Assembly: GCA_002964805.2 (NCBI GenBank)
Contig: PUDQ02000018.1
Location: 372,001-436,000, forward strand
Source of the DNA: Trametes villosa
Taxonomy: Eukaryota; Basidiomycota; Agaricomycetes; Polyporales; Polyporaceae
Length of the DNA stretch: 64,000 nt
Direction of reading: 5' to 3'
Shown here: piece by piece, positions 32,747 through 46,243 of the stretch
Position numbering within the stretch: position 1 is the first letter of the stretch
Layout of the letters: the number at the start of each line of letters is the position of its first letter
Notes under the pieces: model-generated
The model's database searches: none
Told to the model about the DNA's origin: nothing
What the model saw: only the letters and a program-made list of their open reading frames with translations
Translations under genes and position numbers: made by a program

Positions 32747-34009
32747 ATGGTTTACGAGGGCAACCAGGAGCTCAGCAACTTCGTACGCATGCCGATCTTC
32801 AGCAGGAGCGCCCCGATTGCACAAGTACTCATTGCTTGCCGGAATAGCTTGGCTGGGTTTCTATCGCCTGCTGGTAAGCACACCATTTGAATGGAAGTTC
32901 GAATCAATCCTGATATAGAAACTCAAGGCTGGTGGTATACTCCCCACAAATCCTCGAGAACTACAGGAAGCAGTCGGGCGAAGGGCTCAGCATTAGTTTT
33001 GTTGCCATATGGCTGATCGGCGACATATGCAACCTGTCTGGGGCCGTAATGGCCAATCTGCTCCCTACGATCATCATCCTCGGCACCTACGTGAGGCCTC
33101 TTTGACACCGCGGTACGTCATACGGAATGGCTGAAGAATTTGCGACGCAGTACTCCTTCTGCGATGTGATCTTGCTCACACAAATCTACTACTACCGGTG
33201 GAAGCGGGCACGCCGCACGAGGCTGCTACTTTCCGATGAGCCGGACACGGCCGCCCTCTACGATGAGGCAAGTCCGCTCCTACCGGGAGACACGCGCGCC
33301 GAGGTCCCTGCGAGGAAGTCGATGTCGAAGGACACCCTGAAATTTGCCACTGCGCTCCTATTCGTCTTTGGAGTGGGCGTGGCGGCCTGGGCCATAGATA
33401 GGCACGTCCACAGGGACAGCCCTCGTTCGAAGCCTGAAGAAGTCATCGAATGGCGCAGCCAGGTCCTGGGGTGGATTAGTGCAGCCCTCTTCCGTAAGTG
33501 CATGTGCCCGACGATTATGCTCGTCGCTGACTCTCGTGGACAAAGTCGGAGCGCGTGTCCCGCAGATAGGTGCGTGGCGTTCATATGGCGACAGGGCGTA
33601 GGGACTGATCATCCTTCTCGGGCAGTCAAAAATTTGGACACCAGGTGCGAAGGGCTGTCGCCTTTCCTCTTCGTTTACTCCATCTCCGGCAACACGACGT
33701 ACTTCCTGTCTATCCTCGCGGCGTCCCTGAACATAAAACATCTCGCGGCCAACGCGCCGTGGATTGCCGGTGCGTAGATCTTGTAGCATGGTTCAGAAAC
33801 ACGACTCATCAAACGCCCCTTGCTGGGCGACATACGCCAGGAAGCGCGTTGACTGTTTTCCTGGACCTCTTCGTAAGCGGATTTGTTGGCCGAAAACTCG
33901 TGGTAGCGTGTTGACATCCGATCACTTGTAGGTCCTCTACCAGTTCTTCCACTACAGACTAGAAGACAATCGCCGAGCTGAAGCCCTGGAGCGCGAGTGC
34001 TCTGAATAG
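32747..34009 (+). CDS. PQ-loop vacuolar amino-acid transporter (Ypq/SLC66 type)
   Basis: Eight exons: 32747-32782, 32848-32873, 32928-33090, 33151-33493, 33546-33569, 33626-33769, 33841-33872, 33932-34009, about 281 residues, all in phase. Seven membrane spans are expected. Both PQ-loops are visible: SPQILENYRKQSGEGLS early and VPQIVKNLDTRCEGLSPFLF late. Span-like segments include LGWVSIACWLVVY, IWLIGDICNLSGAVMANLL, FATALLFVFGVGVAAWAI and SALTVFLDLFVLYQFF. The mid-loop (RRTRLLLSDEPDTAALYDEA, SPLLPGD) holds an acidic di-leucine-like signal, as expected for vacuolar sorting. Relatives (Ypq1-3, Rtc2, PQLC2) export cationic amino acids from the vacuole or lysosome. The start at 32747 was chosen because it alone gives a short N-terminus in phase with the first span. 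Confidence 0.82.
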
Positions 34010-34922
34010 ACGTCGGCAGTTAGAGTTAATTGTGGGTGGAAGGGCGTGGGACGGTACCATTGCGCGTCGAGCCTCGAGGATGATTTGTCGGCGACAATGC
34101 TGTATGGTCGGATAGAGTGTAATGAAGCCCATTCGTCGCGGCGGCCTCGCTTCTGATGGCGGACGCACCTCCGGGAACTGGGAGAGGCGATAAGGGAAAT
34201 AAGGAGGGGGGCAGGAGAAAGTGGACCGTGTGAGGGGTGAAGCGAGCGTTTGAGCGCGGCCATCCGCCTCGCCTCGCGGCCTCGTTCCCTCCCTCGTGTC
34301 TGAGGCTGCTATTCGACGTCCCACGTTGCAGGTCACCCACAACTCTTCCTACCGCTCGGGCAGACATGCAGCCCGCCTCGTGCCTCGTCCATCATCCATT
34401 CGGGCTAGAAAACGCTTTATCAATGTCAGATCGCGAGCCCGTCTCATAATTTCTCCCTCCGAGCGGCCTTCCTCTGCAAACCCGCCCCCCCTCGCCCGCC
34501 CAATTCTCCTTAGTGCGCCCCCCGAGCTCGCTCAAAGGTACGTGCGCACCATACTCCCTTGGGCAGCCTTGTCCGGCGAGCCAGCACTGACCAGCGCGGG
34601 CACCCGTAGCTCAGCCGCCGCCGCCCGCGCCAGCGCCCGCGCCCCGGCCTGCCCCTCGCTGCTTTGTGTCTCGCGCGCCGCAAGGCTCTGCATTCCGCTC
34701 CAATCGCCCCATCGACCCGACGCGGCTGCAGCGCCGTGGTCGCCGCAACGAGTATTGGAAACCGACCGATTGTCTTCGGGATCGCACGCCGCTGACGCTT
34801 CCGCCGCGCCGCGCGACTGCAGCCCAGGCGCGCTCGGGTAGCTTCCGGCGCGAGCTGCTGGACGGTATATTATGCATCGCACTCCCCTCCTCCACCCCAC
34901 CCCCAAGCTGCACCCCTCTGCC
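34010..34922. other. Intergenic and leader region of the F-box gene
   Basis: Long overlapping frames on both strands are low-complexity Arg/Ser/Ala and look like composition artefacts. An in-frame ATG at 34872 would lengthen the F-box protein by 17 residues. Confidence 0.45.
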
Positions 34923-36890
34923 ATGGCGTACGCCTCGCTCGAGACCCCCCTTGCGCGCGCGCCGACGACGATGTCGTGGACGTCCGAGTACTCGGAGCCG
35001 CCACCGTACGACCTGTGCGACACCCCGACGCTCGTAGGCGCCGGCTACTCCGACAAGACCACCGCGTTCCCCCTCTCCCGCCCGCCGGATGCGATGCCGC
35101 CACCACCTGTCCCGCGCGCGCCGTGGCTGGCGGCAAGCCCGCGCAGATCCGCGGCGAATCTGTCAATACCCCACCTGCGCGAGGCGCTGCACACGCTGGA
35201 GTCGAAGATGGCGACGCTGCTGAGCGAGAGGGACCGGCTGGAGGCGAGGCTCGAGCAAGCGGTTCGTCTGCAGTCCCCCGTCCAGCGTTTGCCGAATGAC
35301 CTGCTCTCCTCCATCCTCTCCATCGCGGTCCTGGACGGCGAGGAGGAGGACTCGATTACGCTGTCAAACCTTATGCTCGTCTGTCAGTACTGGCGCGAGG
35401 TGGCGATCCATACCCCCATGCTCTGGACGCGGATCGCGATGGGAACACACCGTTCGGTCGACCGCGCCCTCCTCAAGCTCGACCGCTCGAAGACTGCCCC
35501 GCTGTATATCAACCTGGATTTCAGTCCGCGCATGGAACATGGTACGGTGTCGACGGAGAGCATCATAACCGCCATGGACCTCATCCAACCCGCGATGTGG
35601 CGCTGGAAAACTTTCCACCTCACAGTCCCAAGTAGACCTCAGGCGCACATCGCCCTAACCCGGTGCAAGGAGCAAGCCCCGCTGCTAGAGGTTCTGTCGA
35701 TTCGGGTCGCGCACTCGATGCAAGAGGACCACTACTCCTCGCCACCACTCCCCCTGTTCGAACGGCATACTCCGCGCCTCCGCTCAACATCCTTCACGTC
35801 CTTCAATTTCGCCTGGGACATCTCTCTTCTTACCAATCTGCGGGTGCTCAAGCTCGGCGGGTACTGGAACGGCTTCTCGCCGTCGGCCGACGTCATCCTG
35901 AAGACTTTGCGGGCATGCCCCCTCCTCGAGGAGCTGGTTCTGCGGAATATGTCCGACGTGGACCCGGACAGCTGCGCCTCGCTCATCTCGGAGTCCTCGA
36001 GCGAGCAGGACGACTATGTCTTGGCACGCGTATCGGACACGCGGACGATCCACCTTCCGCGCCTGCGCAAGGCCTCGTTCTACTACTCCGGGAACTTGCG
36101 CACGCGCACCGTGTTCAGCCTGCTGTCCTTCCCGGCGCTCGAGCGCATCGAGCTGTGCTATCTGGACAACGTCTCGCCCATCCTGGAGTCCCTGCGGAAG
36201 CAGTCGCTCACGGTGCTCCCCCTGCGCCACCTGCGGATCGAGTCGTGCTTCCTGAACGAGCTGCGGTTCGCGCGGCTCCTCCCGCGCCTGCCGGCACTGA
36301 GTTCGCTGGAGCTCGTCGACATCGAGGACGTGACGCCGAACCTCATGCGGGTGAGTGCCCTTCCCGGACCATAGAGCGGAGTCTGGATGTTGACGAGCGT
36401 GGGTCCGCAGAACTTCGCCACCCCGCCGGTGTCGCAGACGTGGGTGTGCCCGAAGCTGAGCACGCTCTCGCTCGAGGGCTGCACGTCCATCGATTGGGAG
36501 ACGCTTCGGTCGATCGTCGAGTCGCGGCTCCCGCCACACTCGCGCGCGTTCCCCCGCCAGGCCGTGCAGCCAGAAGCGCCGCCGCCGCGGCCCGCCGTGT
36601 CCATGTCGAGCGCCTCTGCTGCCAGCGGCCGCTCCATGGTCTCGTCGTCGTCATCGTCGTCGTCCGCTTCTGCCTTCGCCGCGACTGCGCACATCCTCGC
36701 CCACCAGCCGTCTGCCCCGGCGATGTCGTCAGCGTCCCACGCCGTAGGGCGCCCCGTCCGCCTCGAGTCGATGGACCTCACGCGCTGTCACCAGATCAGC
36801 AAGGAGATGGTGCAGTGGCTGCGGATGTATGTCGCTGAAGTCAAGTGCGAGACCGTCAAGAGCGTATGGGGCGAGCCGTCCACGTCATAG
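34923..36890 (+). CDS. F-box protein with LRR-like C-terminal region
   Basis: Two exons (34923-36350 and 36411-36890), about 635 residues. An N-terminal Pro/Ser-rich part is followed by a short coiled coil (LHTLESKMATLLSERDRLEA). The F-box reads RLPNDLLSSILSIAVLDGEE and then LSNLMLVCQYWREVAIHTPM with LWTRI. Repeated leucine-rich strands follow (LLTNLRVLKLGG, ACPLLEELVLRNMSD, FPALERIELCYLDN, LRHLRIESCFLNE, LPALSSLELVDIED, CPKLSTLSLEGC). A serine run precedes the last helix. F-box proteins bring substrates to SCF ubiquitin ligases via Skp1; large F-box/LRR families are typical of Agaricomycetes. The start at 34923 has the better context (ctgccATGGcg). The substrate is unknown. Confidence 0.78.
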
Positions 36891-37330
36891 CACGCACCGG
36901 CTGGCCCTCCGCCATCGAGTTCCCGCTAGAGCTTGGCTGGCAGACGCCGTCCGGGAAGCCAACAATACCCCTCTCCACCCACCCACCGAAGAAGTCTCCC
37001 CTGTCTCGCATGCTTTTTTGTATATGTCCCTTGGTTTACGCGTAACGGCGCCGTTCTGGTGTAAGTTTTATATCTCTGTGTATCTTGCTTACCGTTCTCG
37101 TTCGATCTCGAGCTCGCGTTGGCTTACCTGCTTCATGTCGATGTCAAGAACTTTCACGCATCTTATACCATAGTAGTGTATCTATATCTCCCCGCAAGCG
37201 GGCCCATCGCATTCAATGAATAGTCGTGGTCGTGACATCGTAGGCCTGATAACGAAGGAGCGACCCGGCCGCTAAGACAGATGTGAGTTACGCTCAGCAT
37301 ATTTGGGCTGGAAATTTACGAGCGGCGGTA
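36891..37330. other. Intergenic, convergent 3' ends
   Basis: 3' flanks of the F-box gene and of the coiled-coil gene; no other feature seen. Confidence 0.5.
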
Positions 37331-38611
37331 TCACTCAGAGCGAGGTGGTGATGGAGCCTTGTACGTCCCGAACGGGCCCAGTGAACGTTGCTGAAGACGC
37401 GGCTGTGCTGATTCGTCGGTCCGCTGCTCTGTAGTGTGGTCTTCTGAGCCACTACTGGGGTGCTCTTGTGGTTGGGATGTCGGCGGAGGCGCGGTAGTCC
37501 CCGGAGCGCTTACTGTCCCGGGACGACTTGTTGGCGCGTTCTGGGGGAGCAGCCCGTTGACAAGCGCGCGGAGTTCTTCGTTCTCGCGTTCCAAACGAGC
37601 TAGCTCGATTTCACGTTCGAGCGACCATTCCGCCGCAGCGACGCGCTTCTCCGGATCCTCCTCTTCGGTCAAGAGACGGTCGACATCCTGGGCAGGGAGA
37701 GGCTCCTCATCTTGTGGCTCTTCCTCGCGCTGTTTGCCCTTGTCCAGGTGATCGATGGACTCCGTTTGTTCGTGCTGGTGCTGCGAGGTAGAGGGACCAG
37801 CGGCGGAGGATGTGGACGCCTCCCTCGACTGGGCGCTCCGGGCAGCCCGTGCTTGCGCCTGGGCGTAGGCTTCGTACGCCTGAATGTCTTCCCCGCCCAT
37901 CTTCCGCAGGACGGTGCGCAGAAGGCGGCTGACGCGCACGAGGCTCTCGGAACGCGCGTTGTTCACGGCGAGCGACTCCTTCACCGCCTCGGTCTCGCGT
38001 TCGATGATGACCCGCTCGTACTGGCGCATGAGCGCGAGCTCGCGTTGTTGCGTTTCGTGCTATGCCCTATCTCAGGGAAAGCGGGGAGGTGATAGAACGG
38101 ACGACTGACTGCGTGCGCACGGAACTTCTCCATAGCCTTCTCCAGGGTCTGCTCGTACTCTCGAATGAGCGTACTGAGTTGGCGGTTGTCGTTGAGGAGA
38201 GTTTGGTTCTCGGCGGACATGGCCGCGTTCATGCGCTCTAGTTCGGCTTCGTAGGCCTCTGCCGTAACGAAGCATTGGTATAGGAATCCGGAGTGCAAGC
38301 TTAGGACACACCCTTGGGTTTGTCTAGGTTGAATCTGGCTCAAGGTTAGGCATGCCGATACGCTCACGACTGACAATGTACACACCGACGGAGCACGAAA
38401 CCGGTTTGCGAATGTATTGCCTGAGCCTATTAACCTCTTAGTCTCCCGTAATTGAACATCCAGTGTTCAAACCGACCTTGACACCATCCGCAAGACCGTG
38501 AATGTTGACCGAAGTCGATCGGTTCTGGCTGAGCTGCTCCGACATCTCGGAAAGCAGGGACCAGACACGCATGATGACATCGGGTTCGCCGTTGGGATCC
38601 ATAATGACCAT
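37331..38611 (-). CDS. Coiled-coil protein, SIKE/FGFR1OP2-like (putative STRIPAK component)
   Basis: Minus-strand gene. Exon 1 (38477-38611) begins MVIMDPNGEPDVIMRVWSLL (or MDPNGEP from 38602) and ends at GLADGVK. Exon 2 (38386-38420) gives AIHSQTGFVLRR. A later exon ending at 38110 gives EAYEAELERMNAAMSAENQT and LIREYEQTLEKAMEKFRAHA. The last exon (37331-38059) gives HETQQRELALMRQYE and a long helix, followed by a Gln/Ser/Pro-rich tail ending KAPSPPRSE. The paired coiled coils with MNAxMSAENQ and LIREYEQTLE resemble the SIKE/FGFR1OP2 family, which in animals and fungi belongs to the STRIPAK phosphatase-kinase complex. The join between exon 2 and the ELERMN exon (38277-38385) is unresolved. 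Family assignment is by eye. Confidence 0.6.
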
Positions 38612-38891
38612 AAGAATACAACACAGATCCAGCCAGAGGGGGGTATAACGCAAGTCAGGCCTTCGTCGATGTTCAGGCCGCCGTCGGGGACGTAGTCAGT
38701 GGAGGTAGAGAGCGAGAGAACGTCGCGACCTGGGGTCGCGCATCGCGAGCCCTACAAGCGCTGGCGGGCGCACGTGGCAAATGACCTCTTTGAGCAAGCG
38801 CTTAGCGCTTATGGATCGCTTCAGCGTTCCGCCCATCCCGCTTCACTTGCTCCTTAGTCCTTACCACCTCCGCTCGCGTCCCTCTCTCCCC

Positions 38892-40064
38892 ATGGCCACT
38901 GTCACGCACTATATCTACTCGCATTATGACCCACCCAAGCACAAGGAAGAAGATCTGCCTGAAGAGGCCATAGAAGAGCAGGAGGAGGAAGACCCATGGG
39001 TTACGGAATCAGCATTCGGCGCACGACGACGCATCCAGAACGCACCTCGTTTCGTGCCCGCCATCGTCTCCTACGATGAGGTGAACAACATGATAGGCGG
39101 CGCATCATCTGCTATCCCTCAAGAACCTGAGCCTCCAGCATCGAACGACGTTGGTGGCTGGTACAAGTCGCTACGTCAGGCCTCGAGTGTGCCAGTAGCA
39201 GAACCACAGCCATTGCCACCGCCGACCACACATCCCCTTGCGTCACAATCTTCCGCATCGTCGACACAGACCTCCTCGACACCTGCTTCGACGCCTGCAC
39301 CTCCTCTCAGGCCATTGAAGCGGACCAAGAACGACTGGTTCATAAGCAAAGCTATCATGTCCGAACCTGCCTCCCCTCGCGCCACGCCAGCTCCCACATT
39401 AGCGGACATCTTGTCTCGGGAACCCCCTCCCGAGCGGAAGGACCAGCCCTTCGTCCCACCTGTGTTCCTCCACATCGGCCCTTCCAATCGAGGCTTTGCG
39501 ATGCTGCAGCAGAGCGGCTGGAGTGAAGGTGAAGCGCTCGGGGCGGGAGCGGCGCGACGCACGCAGTTGCAGAAGGCGAGGGAGAGGAAGCCGGCCAGAA
39601 CCATCTTGGACGACCCGCAGTACTCGGTCAAGACCGAAGAGCGGGAAGTCGCCCTCGACGAGAGCGACGAAGTCCGCGAAGTCCGGAGGGTTGAGGTCGT
39701 GGACCTGACCCTGTCTGACTCGGAAGACGAAGGCTTGGAGGCTCTCGCGAGCACAGGCACAACCTCCGACCCGGCCGCATCGGCTGCTTCGCACAAACCC
39801 ACCGCTCTTCTCACTCCCATCGCCACGGTACTCAAGTCCGATCGTCTCGGCATCGGCCTGAAGGCGAAGACGGTTGGGCCGTACAAGGAGTCGAAGAAGC
39901 GGGTTACGCACAACCAAGCCGCGCTTGCCGCGCATGTCCGCGCTAACGAGGATATGCGCATGCGCAAAGCTCTCCTCGGGCGCGGTGCGAACTCGTTCGC
40001 CCGAATCGCGAAGGCGGAGGCAGAGAGTCGGAAGAGACTTCTGGCAAGCCTCAATGCGGACTAG
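38892..40064 (+). CDS. G-patch domain protein
   Basis: Intronless frame of 390 residues from 38892; in-frame ATGs at 38781 and 38811 would extend it. The conserved-looking N-terminus is MATVTHYIYSHYDPPKHKEE. A long acidic and Pro/Ser/Thr-rich part follows. The G-patch starts NRGFAMLQQSGWSEGEALGA at about residue 200. Its second half (PIATVLKSDRLGIGLKAKT) lies about 115 residues later, after an acidic, phosphorylatable insert (LTLSDSEDEG). G-patch proteins usually activate DEAH-box RNA helicases in splicing or ribosome assembly; that role is inferred. The C-terminus is a basic Ala/Arg-rich helix (RIAKAEAESRKRLLAS). Confidence 0.7.
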   Translation: MATVTHYIYSHYDPPKHKEEDLPEEAIEEQEEEDPWVTESAFGARRRIQNAPRFVPAIVSYDEVNNMIGGASSAIPQEPEPPASNDVGGWYKSLRQASSVPVAEPQPLPPPTTHPLASQSSASSTQTSSTPASTPAPPLRPLKRTKNDWFISKAIMSEPASPRATPAPTLADILSREPPPERKDQPFVPPVFLHIGPSNRGFAMLQQSGWSEGEALGAGAARRTQLQKARERKPARTILDDPQYSVKTEEREVALDESDEVREVRRVEVVDLTLSDSEDEGLEALASTGTTSDPAASAASHKPTALLTPIATVLKSDRLGIGLKAKTVGPYKESKKRVTHNQAALAAHVRANEDMRMRKALLGRGANSFARIAKAEAESRKRLLASLNAD

Positions 40065-40825
40065 GCTGGTGCCCCCATGCCGGGGTTTACCCCACTCGCC
40101 GTTTTCGTGCGTCTGAGCAGCAGTGCGTCTATCACCCACCTGTGCTCATCGTCAACGAATCTACAGGCAAGCACCAACCCTACCTCAGGACTTGTACGAC
40201 ATGTCCGCGCGGAGTCCGCAAACCTCTTGTGCTCGTGCCCGTTTCCTCCACGATCCTGCCGTCCCCGTTCACGACCAGGCGCTGGGCGTAGGGCAGGCTG
40301 TAGCGGCTTGAACTTTTACCTGTTCTTACGTCTATCCATGCCAACCTGCGTCCTCGCATCCATGTCAACGCAGAGCCGACGGCCTGGACTTTGACCAGCT
40401 TTTTGCCGGTTACCAATCACCTACATCTACGCCCTCCTCCGATACATCCCTGCCTGTACCCGTACCTCCATATCCCCCTGAACCATTGCTTACTAGTATG
40501 TAGAGCACGCACTGTATCACTACACGCATACCTCGTATAACCATCGCTGTCCGGAGTGTATACTTTGTGTGACGTGAACTTTCAGCCGCCCTGAATCGCG
40601 ATGGCCGCCGCGGAACAGACGAATTCATCCCGATCCGGATCTCGTCGCTTGGGTGTATATGGGCGCCAACATACGTACAGTCTTACAGATCTTCGCCGTT
40701 TCTTCCCTCTTCCCCCACATTCCCCACTCCCCCCCCACCACCTCACACACAGGGCGCAAAGCAGGCTTTGCATCTGACCGATACCCCCAAATCCGCCCGC
40801 AAACCGCTACCACCCGCCTGCCAGG
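40065..40825. other. Intergenic region, promoter of the AGC kinase gene
   Basis: No gene is supported. A C-run (actccccccccacc) near 40730 is notable. Confidence 0.45.
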
Positions 40826-42988
<2,163 letters not shown>

Positions 42989-43187
42989 TCCGCCGCCGTT
43001 CACGCTCATTGCCCCATCTACACCTACATCTACAACATCTCATCAGTACTTATGCATACCATACGGCTGGAGGAAGGTCGTCTACACGTCTCGGGTTTGG
43101 TTTCTCCGCTCCTACCGTTGTCTCTCCTTACATACAGCATCGCTAATCGCCCCTGCTCCTCCCTGCTCGTCGTCGCGTTCGCTTTGT
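42989..43187. other. 3' flank of the AGC kinase gene
   Basis: About 200 bp with no gene; it runs into the retroelement remnant. Confidence 0.4.
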
Positions 43188-43678
43188 GTGTCTCCGTTAC
43201 CCACGCCTGGCGCAAATATAGTACATAGTAATACCACTGGATGCGGATTGCCATCCATGACGGGGAACGCACTGGCTGAGGCCGACGATGCCTCGGACGA
43301 CCTGCGAGAGCGCGCGGCTTGCCGGGTGTGCTCGCAAACGGAGGCTTTAGAGCACATACTTCTCGCCTGCGAGGCGACTGGCTGCCGGCTGATAAGGAAA
43401 CGGGTGGATAGCCTCTAGATCTGGCGCACGACGAACCGGGACACCGCACTGGACCCGTCTTGGAGAGCAGTCTTGGGCGCTGCGTGTGCGATTTTTAAGT
43501 CGGCGGCGGGGGTGGACGACCCAATCACTAGCCAGAGATGGGCAGTACTAGCCATATAATCGGCCCACCTCATCGGGAAGCTACGATGCGAGCGCGTCAT
43601 TGCGAGGGAGTCCCTTGAGCGTGCGATTGTAGCGATACCTCAGGGGAAAACGCAAGGCGAAGCGAGCTCGTACTATTG
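43188..43678 (+). pseudogene. Remnant of a non-LTR (LINE-type) retrotransposon ORF, C-terminal zinc-knuckle region
   Basis: One reading frame holds a CCHC-like cluster (CRVCSQTEALEHILLAC, C-x2-C-x8-H-x4-C) and then LGAACAIFKSAAG, SQRWAVLAI, and SAHLIGKLRCERVIARESLE. This order is typical of the C-terminal tail after the reverse transcriptase/RNase H of fungal LINE-like elements. The same frame is broken by TAG at about 43417 and TAA at about 43558, and no reverse transcriptase or poly(A) tail is present. It is a dead fragment lying between two housekeeping genes. Confidence 0.6.
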
Positions 43679-44440
43679 ATTGTAACTGGAGGCCCCTCCT
43701 AGAGGATGGAGAAGGCCTAACCCAGGACTGGGTGCCCTAGTGCGGGGTTTTGGTGGGTATTAGACGAGGGAGATGATGTAGGTCAGGTTGACGATAGGTG
43801 ACGTTTCTCCCGATGACTCTGGAGTCCCACATCCTGTGCGTAAATGCATTTCCTCGCGGTGCGGCGGAGGCAAACGCTAGTCTAGTCTTGATAGATGTAC
43901 CTCTCACTTGGGATGCTCAAGGGTTTTCTCGTTTCCCTAGAGGTCCGCCAAGCGCTCTCCTGGATGTACTGTATGCTCGGATGAGCTTAATACTGAATGG
44001 AGGAGAACGTGCTTAACTAAAGAATACCATGTCCTTGCGGCACAGTGCCGCGCCCCGCCGCGCCCGCTCGAGGAATATGAAGAGGCGAAGCTGCGAGCTT
44101 GATCCTTCCCTCATTACCGCAGTAAGCGGTGCGCCGCACGCCTGAAGCACCCTGCGTGGCCAGCGCGCGTGGGCCTCGCTGACCCTTCACGCCCTTGGAC
44201 GCTGTCCTCTGTCGACGAGGCGGCGCACAAGCAGCTGTTTTCTGAGTAAGCTGGCGGGAACAGACGGCAGTAGCGCAGGAGAGTACGGACTTGGGCACGC
44301 GGAGGCCAGCCGGCTAATCGACTGGGACTCCGCTCTAAAGGGCCAAGGGCGTCTAACGCCCCGCGCTCTCTCTTCCGTCATCACACACCTCGCCCGTCCT
44401 ATCTCTCCTCCACCCTCCTGCTTGCCGCGCCCTCCAAAAC
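43679..44440. other. Intergenic region, promoter of the VAP gene
   Basis: No supported gene. Possibly contains further degraded element sequence after the LINE remnant. Confidence 0.4.
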
Positions 44441-45888
44441 ATGTCCGTCTCGCTCAACCCCAGCAGCGTCTTGGGGTTCAACAGTGCGTCGATTTCCTCC
44501 TTGTCCTCTGCGTGCGGGGCTGGCGATTGGCCGGCGCGCTGCTGTGTTCGGTTCGGTTTCCTCTAACACTTGCGTCCGTGCAGGACCCTTCACCCAGTCT
44601 GTCAAGCGGTCCCTCCAAATTTCAAACCACAATGCGCAACCGGTTGCGTTCAAGGTCAAGACGACCGCCCCGAAGGTGAGTGCGGCGCGGGCTGGACAGT
44701 GGGGCGCGCACGCGGGCTGAGCGCGGACACGTACGTGGTATAGCTTTACTGTGTGAGGCCGAACTCGGGAAGAGTTGAGCCTGGGGAGACCGTCGAGGTT
44801 GCAGGTGAGTCTTCTTCGAGAACATGCAGAAGAAGAGTGGCGAGCTTATTATAATGGGCGTGGTCAGTCATGCTGCAGGCTATGAAGGAAGACCTCCCCA
44901 TCAACGCCAAATGCAAGGACAAGTTCCTCATCCAGAGCACCGTCATCACCCCCGAGAAGGAGAGCCTACCCCTGAACGATATCGTACGTCGCCCGGTGGC
45001 TCTCGCAGTGAATGCCGTTAACAGTGTATCTGTAGTGGAACGTCGATGGCGATGAGGTCCACTCGCAGAAGATCAGAGTGGTCTACCTGCCACCCGAAGG
45101 CCAAACCGTTCCGGAGGAGGATGAGTCGCACGCGAACATGAGCTCGCTATTGAATGTTCCGGGGCAGGACGTAAGTTCTCCAAGTTGATTGGCAAGATCG
45201 TCTCTCACGTTTCCCATGGCAGAACTACGCGACTGTCCGCCAATACCCTGCCACCAACGGGCATGTAGCACGCGAACCCAGCGGCGGCGAGGAGAGCACG
45301 ATCCAGCCTCCCCAGCAGGAGGAAGTCCACCACGATGCGCCCTCTACGCCTCCACCCAACGTTGCTGTGCACCCTCCCGCTCCCGAGCCCCCAGTCGAAG
45401 AGCCTCAGACGGACGACGGTGTCGGGATCGTCAACGTCAGCGTACACGCACCGCCGCCCCATGTTTCACCGCCCCCGTCGCCCCCCACCCGCGCTGCGCC
45501 GCTGCCCGACCCTAACCCGGAGTTGGTCAAGAAGCTTGAGGAGGCACAGGCGGAGATTGAGCGTCTGCGGCAGCTCATCGCCTCGATGCCCGAACCGAGC
45601 ACGGTGCCCACGACAATCACGACGCCAACGGAGATCCGCCGCCGGCATCGCGCCCCGCTCTCGGATGACGGGAGCAGCACCTACGATGGGCGGACGACCT
45701 ACGATGGGCGGACTACCCACGGTGGGCGCTCTACGGCGTACGACGACGACGGGCGTACCGCGTACGACGCGCAGACGGACGTGAGCAGCTACGTTGGCAG
45801 CGAGGTGCCGCCGCCGGAGGGCGTCCCATTACAGGTCGTCGTCATCGTCGCGCTCGGCGTGTTCGTCACGACGTACCTGTTCTTCTGA
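44441..45888 (+). CDS. VAP/Scs2-type ER membrane contact-site protein
   Basis: Six exons: 44441-44483, 44584-44675, 44744-44804, 44868-44983, 45036-45170, 45223-45888, about 370 residues. Tail-anchored ER protein whose MSP domain binds FFAT motifs of lipid-transfer and contact-site partners. The MSP domain (residues 1-130) has MSVSLNPSSVLGFN, VAFKVKTTAPKLYCVRPNSG, VEPGETVEVAVMLQAMKED and CKDKFLIQST. A long proline-rich linker, a coiled coil (LVKKLEEAQAEIERLRQLI) and a short YDGRTT repeat array follow. The C-terminal membrane anchor is VPLQVVVIVALGVFVTTYLF. The linker is longer than in yeast Scs2 or human VAPs. All exon phases fit. Confidence 0.9.
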
Positions 45889-46243
45889 TTTGTGGATTGG
45901 TTGGTGGAACGCGCGCTGTACCTATGGTGTAGCGCTACGACGGGCCTACAGCCGCTTTTCTATGTTTTCCTGGACACCCCCGTTCTTTCGAAGCTGTCTT
46001 TATTCGCGCTGCGTCCGTGTTATATCGTATTGTTCTTGTTGCCTCCCCCCTGCCCTGTTCTCCGCGCGCCCCGCCTTGGTCTCGCAACATAATCACCACT
46101 GATGCCCCCGCCGCTCGTTCGAATCCCCCGCCAAAGGGCACGCATTTCCTCCGGTTTCCTCCTCCCGCTTCCTCCTCCCTGTGCTCGACTCTTGCGCTAT
46201 CGGTGGTGATCCTACGGTACTGTTCCGCTTGTACATACTTATT
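45889..46243. other. 3' flank of VAP; left border of the kinase duplication
   Basis: From about 46100 onward the sequence (ccgctcgttcgaatc, later cgatgaggcatggcgttat) matches 52230-52400, so the duplicated kinase unit begins just downstream of VAP. The cgttcgaatcccc string resembles a tRNA T-arm but no tRNA fold is present. Confidence 0.5.

Noticed and set aside
32433..32918. 161-codon plus frame upstream of the PQ-loop gene
   Set aside because: It overlaps the first two exons of the PQ-loop gene in the wrong frame and crosses the inverted-repeat arm.
35663..36838. 391-codon frame overlapping the F-box gene in another frame
   Set aside because: Shadow of the F-box/LRR coding sequence; Ala/Arg/Pro-rich and without motifs.
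38313..38323. Possible 11-nt microexon in the SIKE-like gene
   Set aside because: On checking the bases, the required GT donor is not there; the only phase-compatible alternative creates a stop.
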